64,000 bases of DNA from Pedococcus dokdonensis (GCF_900104525.1 NZ_LT629711.1:1302001-1366000), one strand, 5' to 3'; counted from the first letter of the stretch, positions 47,055-58,120 are shown. Numbers and translations are program-made. Notes: generated from the letters alone by a model not told the origin.

Positions 47055-47794
47055 CCCGTCCTCGCGGGCAGGAAGCAGAACTCGTTGCCGGAGGGGTCGA
47101 CCAGCGACGTCCAGGGCAGGTCACCCCAGTCGTGGTCGATCCGGACGGCGCCGCGGGCCTCGACGCGGGTGAGCACGTCGCCCAGGTCATCGTCGGGCTC
47201 GAGCCGCAGGTCGAGGTGCAGCTGGTTCTTGACGGTCTTCGGCGTGCGGGCCACTGCGGGGCCTCGCTCCGGGCTGCCGAACTCGAGCACGAGCCCGCGG
47301 CCTGAAGGGTGGCGGAGCGAGTGCGGAGAGCTCCCGGCGAAGGGCTGCCAGCCGGTCAGCTCCGCCCAGAAGGTCGCGTCGCGCACGGGGTCGTCACACT
47401 CCACGGTGACGGCGGCAACCGGGCCGCTGTCGCGGTGCAAGTCGTCGTCGTCCGGCAGCACGCAGAACGGGTGGCCCTCGGGATCGGCCAGCACCACCCA
47501 GGGAACGTCGCCCTGCCCGATGTCGAGGCGGGTGGCCCCGAGGTCCAGCAGCCGCTGGACGGTCCCGACCTGGTCGTCTCCGGCGGCCAGGTCGAGGTGG
47601 AGCCGCGGCGACGGGACGAGCGGGTCGGTCACCTGCTGGAAGCAGAGGTCGAGGGCCGGACCACCCGGCACGCTCAGCCGGGTCTCGACGTTGTCAGTCT
47701 CGTCGGTGAGGTTGTCGGTGCCCAGCGCCTGCTCCCAGAAGTGCCCGCGCACCTGCGGCTGGTGGGCGTCGAAGACCAGGTTCTCCAGGAACAT
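47051..47794 (-). CDS. Protein with two VOC/glyoxalase-like domains
   Basis: A 247-residue protein with two tandem glyoxalase-like halves. Residues 1-115 end in VLADPEGHPFCVLP and residues 125-245 end in LVDPSGNEFCFLP, the repeated closing strand of this family. Each half also carries an HLDL segment (RLHLDLAAG, QLHLDLRLE). Metal ligands of true glyoxalase I are not clearly kept, and proteins of this type are mostly uncharacterised. It lies 9 nt downstream of the NUDIX gene and is coupled to the YchJ-like gene. Confidence 0.85.
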   Translation of the reverse strand: MFLENLVFDAHQPQVRGHFWEQALGTDNLTDETDNVETRLSVPGGPALDLCFQQVTDPLVPSPRLHLDLAAGDDQVGTVQRLLDLGATRLDIGQGDVPWVVLADPEGHPFCVLPDDDDLHRDSGPVAAVTVECDDPVRDATFWAELTGWQPFAGSSPHSLRHPSGRGLVLEFGSPERGPAVARTPKTVKNQLHLDLRLEPDDDLGDVLTRVEARGAVRIDHDWGDLPWTSLVDPSGNEFCFLPARTG

Positions 47795-47803
47795 GGACCG
47801 ACC

Positions 47804-48510
47804 CTACGTCGCGCGCGGCCCCGGATGGGCCGGGCGGCCCGGCCAAGGTGCGTCGACCGGCCGCAGTGGCGCCCAGCCCTGGTCCCGGGCGGCGAGGGCG
47901 CCCAGCACCGCGATGCCGAGCGTGGCGTTGTGCAGGCGTCCGGCCAGGAAGGCATCCCGGGCCGCTTCGAGCGGGACCCAGCGCACCGGCATACCCAGCT
48001 CCTCGCCGTCGCGCTCGTGGCGCTCCCCCGCCGGCACGCCGCTGAGGTCGCGCGCGAGGTAGATGCGCAGCGCCTCGTCGAGCCCACCGGGTGAGCTGAC
48101 GTAGTCGGCCAGGACGTGCCAGGTGCCGGCCACCAGGTCGGCCTCCTCGTGCAGCTCGCGGGCCGCGCCGAGGTGCGGCGGTTCGCCGTCGACGTCCAGC
48201 AGCCCCGCCGGGATCTCCCACTCGTAGGCACGAACGGGGTGACGGTACTGCTGGATCAGGCAGATCCGTCCCTGGTCGTCGAGGGCGGCCACCGCGACGG
48301 CACCCGGGTGCCGGACGTACTCCCGGGTGACCTCGCCCGCATCGCCCAGGTCGACCCGGTCCCGGACCACGTCCCAGACCAGGCCGTGCATGGCGACCTC
48401 GGACTCGCGGACCGGCAGGTCGGCCGGGCGGTCGGCCAGCTCGTCGCCGCTACCGTCCTGCTCGGTCCCGGCGCGGTCGGTCCCGGCGCGGTCGGTCCCG
48501 GGCTCCCCCG

Positions 48511-48514
<4 letters not shown>
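47804..48514 (-). CDS. NUDIX hydrolase, ADP-ribose pyrophosphatase type
   Basis: A 236-residue protein from GTG at 48512-48514, overlapping the pyrG stop as GTGA. The Nudix box reads [14 protein letters not shown] followed by [13 protein letters not shown], with the REL-EE core at about 119-124. [16 protein letters not shown] and [16 protein letters not shown] are typical of ADP-ribose pyrophosphatases such as Rv1700. The same gene follows pyrG in M. tuberculosis. The first 25 residues contain a small [14 protein letters not shown] repeat and are probably disordered; a start nearer MHGLVWD would give the usual length. Confidence 0.93.
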
Positions 48515-50217
<1,703 letters not shown>

Positions 50218-50228
50218 GGGATTCAAGC

Positions 50229-51359
50229 CTACGTCATTCCGAGCATGCCTGAGTACCACTCGTGCCAGCGACTCGCCGTGGCCTTTCCGTCGTCCCACGA
50301 TGCGGCCCGCTCGCGGCCCTGCTTCGATGCGGTGAGCCGGGCCGCCGGGTCGCGCAGGAACTGGTCGACCGCGTCGGCGAGCCGACTCGGGTCGCGGACC
50401 GGCACGAGGGTGCCCACGCCCTCGACGAGGTCGGGCAGCCCTCCGGTGTCCGTCGCCACCACGGGCACCCCCGCGGCCATCGCCTCCTGGACCACCAGCG
50501 CCCGGGCTTCCCAGAGGCTGGGGAGCACGAACACGTCGGCGGCGCGCAGCCACCGGTCCGGGTCGGGCTGCGGCCCGACCAGGTGCACCGGGAGACCCTC
50601 GGCCTCGATCCGTCGCTCGAGCGCGACCCGGAGGTGGTCGTCCCCGCCGCCGACGACCACCCACACGGCAGGTTTCGTTGCATCCGGGTGGGCAACCTGC
50701 GCGGCGGCCTCCAGAAGGGTCTCCAGGTCCTTTTGGGGAGCGATCCGCGCGATGGTCAGCGCGAGTGGTGCGCCGGGCTGAGACGGCTGGATCCCGTTCT
50801 CGCGCAACAGCTCTGCGGCCAGCGGGCCTCGGTCGCCCTCAGCCAGCGGTTCCGCGGCGAGCAGGTCGGGCACGCGCGGCGAAGGCACCGGGGCAAGGCG
50901 TGGGTCGCGCGCCCCGAGCCGCTGTGCCTCGGCCACGAGATCGCTGCTGGCCCCGGTCACCAGCGTGGCGCGGCGCGCGACGAGCCGTTGGGCGAGGTCG
51001 AGCAGCCGCCTGCGTGGACCGCCGACCAGCACGGCGTTGTGCTGGCTGACGACCACCGGCGTGCGGGTGCCCACTGAGACGAGGACGGCCACCAGGCCCG
51101 CCTGGTGGCCGTGGGCGTGCAGGACCTCCGCGCCACCCACGAGCCGGCGAAGTCGCCACAGGCCACGCAACGACCCGATCAGCCCCGAGGACCGTCCCGG
51201 CCACCACCACCGTGCTCCGGAGAGCTGGAACCGCTCGGCCGTGGACGCGTCGGTCACCACGGTGACCTCGTCACCCAGCTCCCGCAGGTCGGCGGCGAGG
51301 TCGCGGACGTGGGTGCCGATGCCGCCCGTGCTCAGCCCCAGCAGCATCACCACCCTCAC
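50229..51359 (-). CDS. GT4-family glycosyltransferase
   Basis: A 376-residue GT-B glycosyltransferase from GTG at 51357-51359, overlapping the murJ stop as GTGA. The acceptor half starts [20 protein letters not shown] and contains [14 protein letters not shown]. The donor half has [32 protein letters not shown] and [24 protein letters not shown], whose E-x7-E motif is typical of retaining GT4 enzymes using nucleotide sugars. No signal peptide; a peripheral membrane role is likely. Its partners, a MurJ-like flippase and an MraY/WecA-like transferase, suggest a lipid-linked glycan. Confidence 0.88.
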   Translation of the reverse strand: MRVVMLLGLSTGGIGTHVRDLAADLRELGDEVTVVTDASTAERFQLSGARWWWPGRSSGLIGSLRGLWRLRRLVGGAEVLHAHGHQAGLVAVLVSVGTRTPVVVSQHNAVLVGGPRRRLLDLAQRLVARRATLVTGASSDLVAEAQRLGARDPRLAPVPSPRVPDLLAAEPLAEGDRGPLAAELLRENGIQPSQPGAPLALTIARIAPQKDLETLLEAAAQVAHPDATKPAVWVVVGGGDDHLRVALERRIEAEGLPVHLVGPQPDPDRWLRAADVFVLPSLWEARALVVQEAMAAGVPVVATDTGGLPDLVEGVGTLVPVRDPSRLADAVDQFLRDPAARLTASKQGRERAASWDDGKATASRWHEWYSGMLGMT

Positions 51360-53008
51360 GCCGACGTCCCCCTGCGCCGGCTGCGACCGCGCTCCCGCAG
51401 GGCCGTCATCGCCTTGCGGTCCGCGACCATCATCACGCCGAGGTAGACCAGCAGGGTGACCAGCCCGACGGCGAGACCGGTGCCGAGCGCCGACCAGAGC
51501 GAGTCCGGCGTGAGGCTGCGTGCCACCGTGTCGCCCACCGCGAGACCCACGGCCACCGAGACGATGGCCGCACCGAGGGTGCGGCCGGCGCCCTGGGTCG
51601 CTTCCGGGCCCCAGGCGCTGCGCACGAGCAGGACCAGCACCCCGGCCGAGACCGTCATCCCCACCGTGGAGCCGATGCCGAGCAGGCCGAGGGTGGTCCC
51701 GGCGCTCGAGCCCGCTGGCACGAGGGCGAGCGGGAGCAGGGCGGCGAGGCTCCACCCCGCCGCGACGGCCAGCGCTGCGTGGATCGGTCGGCCCCGGACG
51801 TAAAGCGCCCGCGTGAGCAGCGCTGCCACCGAGAACCCGACGAGTCCGGGTGCGTAGGCGGACAGCGCACCGGGCAGCGCGGCGAGGGCCGCCCCACCCC
51901 CGGTGTCGGAGGCTCGGTCGAGTGACTGGAAGAAGATGCCAACCGGCTGCGCGACCGCCATCAACACCGTCACCGCCCCTGCGGTGAGCAGCAGGATGCC
52001 CCGCAGCGCCGAGGCCAGCGTCTCGCGGGCGGACGTGCCGACGTGTTGCTGGAGCTCCTCGGCGACGGTCGAGTGCGCCAGCGCCGGGAAGGCCGAGGTC
52101 GCGATCGGCACGGCGAGCACGGCATACGGCAACAGGTAGACGGCCTGGACGTAGGCGTAGACGTTGACCACACCGGTGTCGACGGTGCGTGGCTCGTGGG
52201 TGAGCCACAGCGTGGCCGCCACCGCAGCCTGCTGCGCGACCAGCGCGAGCACCCCCGCACCGGCCAGCGCAGCGGCCCGCCGGGCCACCCCGTCGGGGAA
52301 GGAGAAGGTCGGTCGCAGCCGCACGCCGGCCCGCAGCGCGGGCACCAGCAGCGGCAGGCTCAGCACCACCACGCCGAGGGTCGTGCCACCGGCCAGCACC
52401 CAGGTCGCGCCCGAGGACACGTCTGCCGGGGTGGCATCCGGTGCGGCCACGAACCGGTAGGCGACGTAGGCCGCGATCACCACCAGGCTCGACAACAACG
52501 GGGCCAGCGCGGCGGCCAGGAAGCGCCGGTGCGCCTGGAGCACCCCGGCCAGGACGACTCCCACGCCGTAGAGCGCGACCTGGGGAGCGAACACCATGAG
52601 CATGGTCGTCCCGAGGTCGGCCGCGCCGGGGACCTTGCTCTTGCGCAGCAGGACCTCGCTGACCCAGGGTGCCGCCACCGCCAGCACCACCGAGAGTGGC
52701 ACGAGGACGGCCACGGCCCAGGTGAGCAGGGCCGACGCCGTGCGGTCGGCGTCCTCGCGGCGCCCGGCGCCGAGCTGGCCGGCGATCAGCGGGACCGCGA
52801 CCGCGGCGAGGGCTCCTCCGGCGGCGACCTCGTAGACGACGTTGGGGAGGGTGTTGACGGTCTGGTAGGTGTCGCCGACCCCACCGGCGCCGACGCTGTG
52901 GGAGAAGACCAGCGTGCGAGCGAACCCGGCCAGCCGAGCCAGGAGCGTCGCGACCGCGATGACCAGCGCCGCCCGGGCCACCGACGTCCCGACCGTCCTC
53001 GCCGTCAT
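51356..53008 (-). CDS. murJ: MurJ/MviN-family lipid II flippase
   Basis: A 550-residue polytopic protein with about 14 hydrophobic segments, beginning AALVIAVATLLARLAGFART. The MviN hallmarks are VNTLPNVVYEVAAGGALAAVAVPLIAG, an Arg/Lys-lined cavity near RRFLAAALAP, and AVPIATSAFPALA. Essential MurJ flips lipid II. In actinobacteria the main MurJ (often fused to a pseudokinase) sits near the origin, so this may be a second, pathway-specific flippase. It is translated together with the GT4 gene and follows the MraY/WecA-like gene by 30 nt. The gene symbol reflects the family, not proven function. Confidence 0.85.
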   Translation of the reverse strand: MTARTVGTSVARAALVIAVATLLARLAGFARTLVFSHSVGAGGVGDTYQTVNTLPNVVYEVAAGGALAAVAVPLIAGQLGAGRREDADRTASALLTWAVAVLVPLSVVLAVAAPWVSEVLLRKSKVPGAADLGTTMLMVFAPQVALYGVGVVLAGVLQAHRRFLAAALAPLLSSLVVIAAYVAYRFVAAPDATPADVSSGATWVLAGGTTLGVVVLSLPLLVPALRAGVRLRPTFSFPDGVARRAAALAGAGVLALVAQQAAVAATLWLTHEPRTVDTGVVNVYAYVQAVYLLPYAVLAVPIATSAFPALAHSTVAEELQQHVGTSARETLASALRGILLLTAGAVTVLMAVAQPVGIFFQSLDRASDTGGGAALAALPGALSAYAPGLVGFSVAALLTRALYVRGRPIHAALAVAAGWSLAALLPLALVPAGSSAGTTLGLLGIGSTVGMTVSAGVLVLLVRSAWGPEATQGAGRTLGAAIVSVAVGLAVGDTVARSLTPDSLWSALGTGLAVGLVTLLVYLGVMMVADRKAMTALRERGRSRRRGTSA

Positions 53009-53038
53009 CGCCGACCCCGCCTCATCGCCGACCCCGGC

Positions 53039-53896
53039 TCATCGACGACCCAGCGCGTCGAGCTCGCGCAGTCCGGGGGTGGACTCGATCACGCGGGTGA
53101 AGGAGACCTTCTCCGAGGCGAGGGTGAGGCCGCAGAGCACGGCCAGCGCCACGCACCGTCCACGCCGCCCGGTGCGCTGCACCAGGGCGGTGCCCAGCAG
53201 CGCGCCGGCGCTGTTCGCGCCGGTGTCGCCCAGCATGGCCTCGCCCGCCAGGTCCGGTCGGAGCAGGCCGGCCGCAGCGCCCACGGCCGCGCCGGCCGCG
53301 GTGGCCGAGCGCGGGCTCGTCGCGGTCAGCGCGCCGAGCAGGATGGTGACCTTGAGGGCGCGCCCCGGGCGCAGGTCGAGCAGGTTGAGCAGGTTGGCCG
53401 AACCCGCGATCACCGCACCACCCACGAGCGTGTCGACCGCGGACGGTATGGCGCCGCCCCGCCCGACCCCGTCCGCGAACGCAAGGCGCCGAGCGGACCG
53501 AGCGGACCGAGCGGACCGGTCGACGAGGGCGGCCGACACCAGCCCGGTGAGTCCGAGGCCGAGGATCTTGACCGCACCGGTGGTCACCTCGCCCCGCGCC
53601 AGCGCACCGAGGTGACCCTTCAGGCCCTTGCTGCTCGAGTCACCGGCGAGGTCGTCGAGCGCGCCGAGACCCGCCGCCGAGACGGCGGCCACCACTGGCG
53701 CCGGCCCCGCCCCCAACAGTGCTGCTCCCCCGGCTGCCCCCACGGCATACGCGGGGCCCTCGAGGAGGGTGACCGTGCGGCCCGCGTGGTTCGTGCGGTC
53801 CCAGGTCGTGGCCCCGCCCGGCGGACGACCTCGGAGCAGGCGCAGCGCGCCTGCGGAGAGCGCCCCGGCAACGGCCCCGGACAGGAGTGCGCGCAC
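53039..53896 (-). CDS. MraY/WecA-like polyprenyl-phosphate sugar-1-phosphate transferase homologue
   Basis: A 285-residue membrane protein from GTG at 53894-53896 with roughly eight hydrophobic segments. Three spaced motifs recall the PNPT superfamily: GALDDLAGDSSSKGLKGH (Asp pair and Lys, compare DDxxDL...KG), ANLLNLLDLRPGR (compare NxxNxxDG) and AMLGDTGANSAGALLG (compare GDxG). The length is somewhat short of MraY (about 360). Members transfer a sugar-1-phosphate to undecaprenyl phosphate. It lies 5 nt downstream of mctB and before murJ and GT4 genes. Substitution of Gly by Leu in the NLLDL motif leaves activity uncertain. Confidence 0.75.
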   Translation of the reverse strand: MRALLSGAVAGALSAGALRLLRGRPPGGATTWDRTNHAGRTVTLLEGPAYAVGAAGGAALLGAGPAPVVAAVSAAGLGALDDLAGDSSSKGLKGHLGALARGEVTTGAVKILGLGLTGLVSAALVDRSARSARSARRLAFADGVGRGGAIPSAVDTLVGGAVIAGSANLLNLLDLRPGRALKVTILLGALTATSPRSATAAGAAVGAAAGLLRPDLAGEAMLGDTGANSAGALLGTALVQRTGRRGRCVALAVLCGLTLASEKVSFTRVIESTPGLRELDALGRR

Positions 53897-53901
53897 GGCT
53901 G

Positions 53902-54843
53902 CTACTTGGTCGCCAGCTGCGGGAAGGCAGCGCTCGCGTCGGACGCGAGGCCGTACTGTCCGGACCTGCCGGCCTCCTGCTCGAGGAGCCCGAAGACGAG
54001 GCTGGCCTGACCCATCGGCAGCTCCGCGTCATCGACCGTGCTGAGCACCTTGGACTGGTCACCGTCGTCCCTCGACACGGTGATGACCGAGGTCGTGTTG
54101 GTGGCTCCCGGGCTGACGCTGGGGGCGATCAGCACCGCGCCCGCCCCGGCCGAGTCGATCGCCCCCGCGAGGTTGCTCAGCCCGGTGGCCCGGTCCTCGC
54201 GGGCGGCGGCGTCCGAACCGTTCACCGGCCCGGCGATGACGACCGCGATGGAGGCCACCTTGACGTCGTCGGGGGTGTAGCGGATCAGGTCGCCGGTGCG
54301 CATCGCCTCGAGCGCCGAGGCCGCACCGGAGGAAGTGGACCCGGCCTTGGCGAGCACCGACCGCGCGAGCACGGCGTTGACCACGTCACCGCCGGACTGG
54401 TCGATCGGCACCCCGACCTGGCTGGCCAGCTGCTGCCCGAGGGTGGCTCGGAAAGCCGCCTTGTCGGGGTCGATCCAGTTGTCCTGCACCGAGACCGTCG
54501 ACCCGACGACGGCCCCTGCGGTGGTCAGCGTGCCCTGGGTGGTCTTCACCAGGTTGGGGTCCGCACCGGGCAGCACGACGAGGGTGACCGTGGTGTCCTT
54601 GAGCCGCTCCGCGAGCAGGCTGCGGTTGCTGGCCGAAGTGAACTCGTCGCGCGCCGTCGCCCCCTTCTCCGCAGCGTCGAGCTCGCCGCGCAGCGCGGCC
54701 TTGTCGGCCCGCAGGTTCTTGACCTCGGAGGTCAGCGTGTTGCCGATGTCCTCCTTGAGCGGACCGGCACCGAGCACGATCCCCACGGCCAGGGCCATGA
54801 AGATCGAGACGATGGAGACGAGGTGGTAGCGGAAGTCGATCAC
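53902..54843 (-). CDS. mctB: MctB/SteB-family outer-envelope protein
   Basis: A 313-residue protein from GTG at 54841-54843, overlapping the steA stop as GTGA. It starts MIDFRYHLVSIVSIFMALAVGIVLG, a signal-anchor helix. A coiled-coil (about 35-75) and a mixed alpha/beta domain with VVIAGPVNGS and VLIAPSVSPGA follow. The M. tuberculosis relative Rv1698 was described as a copper transport protein MctB; the Corynebacterium relative SteB works with SteA in cell separation. Order recN-steA-mctB is conserved, so the cell-separation role is plausible here. Copper transport is not supported by any visible metal motif. Confidence 0.85.
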   Translation of the reverse strand: MIDFRYHLVSIVSIFMALAVGIVLGAGPLKEDIGNTLTSEVKNLRADKAALRGELDAAEKGATARDEFTSASNRSLLAERLKDTTVTLVVLPGADPNLVKTTQGTLTTAGAVVGSTVSVQDNWIDPDKAAFRATLGQQLASQVGVPIDQSGGDVVNAVLARSVLAKAGSTSSGAASALEAMRTGDLIRYTPDDVKVASIAVVIAGPVNGSDAAAREDRATGLSNLAGAIDSAGAGAVLIAPSVSPGATNTTSVITVSRDDGDQSKVLSTVDDAELPMGQASLVFGLLEQEAGRSGQYGLASDASAAFPQLATK

Positions 54844-56024
54844 GTGACAATTCCTACGACGAAGGACCAGAGATCATCCCACCGGGCGCCGAGCACCTGG
54901 AGGAAGGCACGCCCGCCGGTGGTCGACCAGAGCGCCGCGAACAGCGCACTCAGGCCGACCAGCAGCATCAGCGTCAGGGCGAGGTTGGAGATGCGGGAGC
55001 GGTAGAGCCGGCTCACTCCCTTGGCGTCGATGAGCTTGCCCCCGACGCGCAACCGCGTGAGGAAGGTGCTGGCCATGCCGCTGCGACCCTTGTCGAGGAA
55101 CTCGACCAGGGTGGCGTGGGTGCCGACGGCCACGATCAGCTCGGCGCCCTTGTCGTCGGCGAGCAGCATCGCGACGTCCTCGCTGGTGCCGGTTGCCGGG
55201 AAGACGACGGGCTCGACCCCCAGCCGGTGGACCCGCTCGAGCCCGGGGGCGTTGCCGTCCCGGTAGGCATGCACGACGATCTCGGCACCACAGCGCAGGG
55301 TCGCGTCGGACACCGAGTCCATGTCGCCCACGACCATGTCGGGCTTCAGGCCGACCTCGAGCAGGGCGTCGGCCCCGCCGTCGACCCCGATGAGCACCGG
55401 GCGGTACTCGCGGATGTAGCTGCGCAGCATGCGCAGGTCTTCCTTGTAGTGGTAGCCGCGCACCACGATCAGGGCGTGCCGGCCGTCGACCCTGGTGGCG
55501 ATGTCGGGCACGCCGACGCCGTCCAGGAGGAGCTCGCGCTCGCGGCGGAGGTACTCCATCGTGTTGGCGGCGAAGGCCTCGAGCTGCACGGCGAGCCCGG
55601 CCCGCGCCTCGGTCATCGACGACTGCACCAGCTCGTGGTCGAAGGCCTGGCCCTTGGCCACCACCTCGTCCCCGACCCACAGCTGGTCGCCGTCGATCCG
55701 CACGAGCGCCCCGTCGGCGACATCGTGCATGACGTCCTTGCCGACGTTGTCGATCAGCGGGATACCCGCCTCGACGAGGATCTCGGGGCCGAGGTTGGGG
55801 TAGCGCCCGGAGATCGAGGGCGACGCGTTGACCACTGCTGCGGGTCGGCAAGCGAGCAGCGCCTCGGCGCTGACCTTGTCGATGTCCTGGTGGTCGATGA
55901 CGGCGATCTCGCCGGGCTTGAGCCGCTTGGTGAGGTTCTTGGTGCGCGCGTCGACGCGCGCGACACCGCGCACCCCCGGGCTCTCGGGGTCGCGGGCACG
56001 TTGGCGGCTGAACTTCAAAGGCAT
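54840..56024 (-). CDS. steA: SteA, septation-associated protein with thiamin-pyrophosphokinase-like domain
   Basis: A 394-residue protein. The ATG at 56022-56024 (MPLKFSRQ) is preferred because GGGAGG lies nine bases before it, while the ATG at 56031-56033 directly abuts that purine run. An N-terminal domain (KNLTKRLKPGEIAVIDHQDID) leads to a TPK-like Rossmann region (PVLIGVDGGADALLEVGLKPDMVVGDMDSV) and a single membrane helix near the C-terminus (ALTLMLLVGLSALFAALW). In Corynebacterium SteA is a cytokinetic-ring-associated protein needed for daughter-cell separation. It lies between recN and mctB as in mycobacteria. Confidence 0.9.
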   Translation of the reverse strand: MPLKFSRQRARDPESPGVRGVARVDARTKNLTKRLKPGEIAVIDHQDIDKVSAEALLACRPAAVVNASPSISGRYPNLGPEILVEAGIPLIDNVGKDVMHDVADGALVRIDGDQLWVGDEVVAKGQAFDHELVQSSMTEARAGLAVQLEAFAANTMEYLRRERELLLDGVGVPDIATRVDGRHALIVVRGYHYKEDLRMLRSYIREYRPVLIGVDGGADALLEVGLKPDMVVGDMDSVSDATLRCGAEIVVHAYRDGNAPGLERVHRLGVEPVVFPATGTSEDVAMLLADDKGAELIVAVGTHATLVEFLDKGRSGMASTFLTRLRVGGKLIDAKGVSRLYRSRISNLALTLMLLVGLSALFAALWSTTGGRAFLQVLGARWDDLWSFVVGIVT

Positions 56025-56123
56025 CCGGACCATCCTCCCACGGGGCAAGGGGTATGCCGTGCGGCCCACGCGGGCGCGCGACGGCGACCTGCGTCACGGC
56101 CGGTGAAGGCCGCCGCCGGTGCC

Positions 56124-57863
56124 TCAGCGGCGCACGGTCGCCTTGCCGTCGGCGGAGTTGCTGCGCCGCGCGGCTGTCTCGTCGACCAGCTCGCGCGCGT
56201 GGTCGAGGGCCGTCCCGGTGTCGACGCCGGCCATCATGCGGGCCAGCTCACGCAGCCGCTCGTCACCCTCGACGCCGTGCACCCCGCTGGAGGTGATGTG
56301 GCCGTCGCTCGCCTTGCGCACGACGAGGTGCCGGTCGGCGTAGGCCGCGACCTGCGGCAAGTGGGTCACGACGACGACCTGCGCGTGCTCGGCGAGCGCA
56401 GCCAGCCGGGCGCCCACGTCGAGCGCGGCTGCTCCCCCGACGCCTGCGTCGACCTCGTCGAAGACGAAGGTCGGCACGTCGCTGCCGCCGGCAGCACCGG
56501 TCACGACCTCGAGGGCCAGCATGACCCGGGACAGCTCACCGCCCGACGCCGCCTTCGCGACGGTGCGGGCCGGGCTGCCGGGGTTTGCCGCCAGCAGGAT
56601 CTCGACATCGTCTCCTCCGTGCCGCGCCAGCCCCGCAGACCGCGGGGTCACCGACACCTCGACCGTCGCCTGCCCCATCGCCAGGTGGGCGAGCTCGCCC
56701 GTCACTGCGGCAGCCAGTCGCTTGGCTGCCGCGCGTCGGGCCTTGGCCAGCGCCTCGGCGGTCGTGGTCCGCTCCCGGTCGAGCCGCTCCACCTCGGGCT
56801 CGAGCGTGTCGATCCGGCTGTCGGCGTTCATCAGGGCGTCGAGCCGCTGGGCCGAGGCCTTGCCCCAGGCCAGCACGTCGTCGATGGTCTCGCCGTACTT
56901 GCGGGTCAGGGCAGTCAGGTCGGCCCGCCGCTGCTGCACCCACGCCATCCGGGCCGGGTCCACGTCGATGTCGGACAGGTAGCTGCTCAGGTCGGCCGCG
57001 AGGTCGGCCGCCAGGTAGCCGAGATCGGCCAGTCGCCGGTCGAGCTCGCGAAGCGCGGGGTCGTGGTCGACCTCACCCGCGAGCGCCTGCCGGGCCGAGG
57101 CCACCAGCTCGAGGATGCTGGGAGGCGGTTGCGCGGCATACTCCTCCGCGCCGGCGAGGTGGTCGTGGGCCAGGGCAGCGGCGCCGCGCAGGCCCTCGGC
57201 GTGACCGAGTCGCTCGTCCTCGACGCGCAGGTCGGCGTCCTCCCCCGACTGGGGGTCGACCTGCTCGAGCTGCTCGAGCCCGTGCTGGAGCACCTCGATC
57301 TCGCGGGCCCGGTCGCGGGCCTGCTCGCGCAGCGCGGCGAGCTCCGCCGCGGCGGACTGGTGGGCGTCGTAGACGTGGGTGTAGGCGTCCAGCGCCTTCT
57401 GCAGCGGCGCACCGCCGTACTGGTCGAGGACCGCCCGGTGCTGGTCGCTCTGGCGCAACCGCCACTGGTCGGCCTGGCCGTGCACGGCGACCAGGTGCTC
57501 GCCGATCTCACCGAGGACCCCGACCGGGGCGGAGCGGCCACCCACGTGCGCCCGCGACCGGCCCTCGGCACTCACCGAACGCACCAGCACGAGCCCGTCG
57601 TTGACGTCGGCCCCGGCCTCGGCGGCTCGTTGCGCCGCGGGGTGGTCGGCCGCGACCTCGACGATGCCCTCGACCACGGCGCTGCCCGCACCGGAGCGCA
57701 CCAGGCCCGCATCGGCGCGGGCCCCGAGCAGCAGCCCGAGACCGGTCACCACCATGGTCTTGCCGGCCCCGGTCTCACCGGTCACGACGTTGAGTCCCGG
57801 GTGCAGGTCGAGCACGGCGTCGTCGATGACGCCAAGTCCCTGGATCCGCAGTTCCGACAGCAC
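56124..57863 (-). CDS. recN: DNA repair protein RecN
   Basis: A 579-residue SMC-like ATPase from GTG at 57861-57863. Walker A GETGAGKT is at 29-36. A long coiled-coil arm (about 155-375) with LEQLEQVDPQSGEDADL separates it from the C-terminal head: signature KAASGGELSRVMLALEV and Walker B TFVFDEVDAGVGG. RecN holds broken ends during double-strand break repair. No LexA box was found in the region upstream, which instead holds a tandem hairpin array. It lies in the conserved order tlyA-nadK-recN-steA. Confidence 0.96.
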   Translation of the reverse strand: MLSELRIQGLGVIDDAVLDLHPGLNVVTGETGAGKTMVVTGLGLLLGARADAGLVRSGAGSAVVEGIVEVAADHPAAQRAAEAGADVNDGLVLVRSVSAEGRSRAHVGGRSAPVGVLGEIGEHLVAVHGQADQWRLRQSDQHRAVLDQYGGAPLQKALDAYTHVYDAHQSAAAELAALREQARDRAREIEVLQHGLEQLEQVDPQSGEDADLRVEDERLGHAEGLRGAAALAHDHLAGAEEYAAQPPPSILELVASARQALAGEVDHDPALRELDRRLADLGYLAADLAADLSSYLSDIDVDPARMAWVQQRRADLTALTRKYGETIDDVLAWGKASAQRLDALMNADSRIDTLEPEVERLDRERTTTAEALAKARRAAAKRLAAAVTGELAHLAMGQATVEVSVTPRSAGLARHGGDDVEILLAANPGSPARTVAKAASGGELSRVMLALEVVTGAAGGSDVPTFVFDEVDAGVGGAAALDVGARLAALAEHAQVVVVTHLPQVAAYADRHLVVRKASDGHITSSGVHGVEGDERLRELARMMAGVDTGTALDHARELVDETAARRSNSADGKATVRR

Positions 57864-57900
57864 GGGCCCAGCCTCTCACGCACCGCCTGACAACCCGCTC

Positions 57901-58068
57901 ACCGACGGCGCTCACTCATGCAAAAGGCGAGTTAGCGCCACCACCGACGGCGCTCACTCACGCAAAAGGCGAGTTAGCGCCACCACCGACGACGCTGGCT
58001 CATGCACAAGGCGAGTCAGCGCCACCACCGACGTCGCTGGCTCATGCACAAGGCGAGTCAGCGCCACC
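57901..58068. repeat. Four 42-nt tandem imperfect-palindrome repeats before recN
   Basis: Units start at 57901, 57943, 57985 and 58027, each exactly 42 nt and directly adjacent, opening ACCGAC and closing GCGCCACC. Units 1 and 2 differ at one base; units 3 and 4 differ at one base; the two pairs differ at several. Each unit folds to a hairpin of about 11 pairs, for example GGCGCT with AGCGCC and ACTC with GAGT. A C-T mismatch in units 1-2 becomes a G-C pair in units 3-4. The array fills most of the 257-nt space between nadK and recN. A small hairpin (58095-58109) follows the nadK stop. Confidence 0.9.
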
Positions 58069-58120
58069 AGGAACCGCGCTGAGATGCCTTGTGTCTGGGT
58101 GACCCCCAGGATGTGGCGGG

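Noticed and set aside
57901..58068. CRISPR array
   Set aside because: The 42-nt units are directly adjacent with no spacers, and no cas genes are present.
57864..58120. LexA/SOS box in front of recN
   Set aside because: No sequence close to TCGAAC-N4-GTTCGA occurs in the interval.
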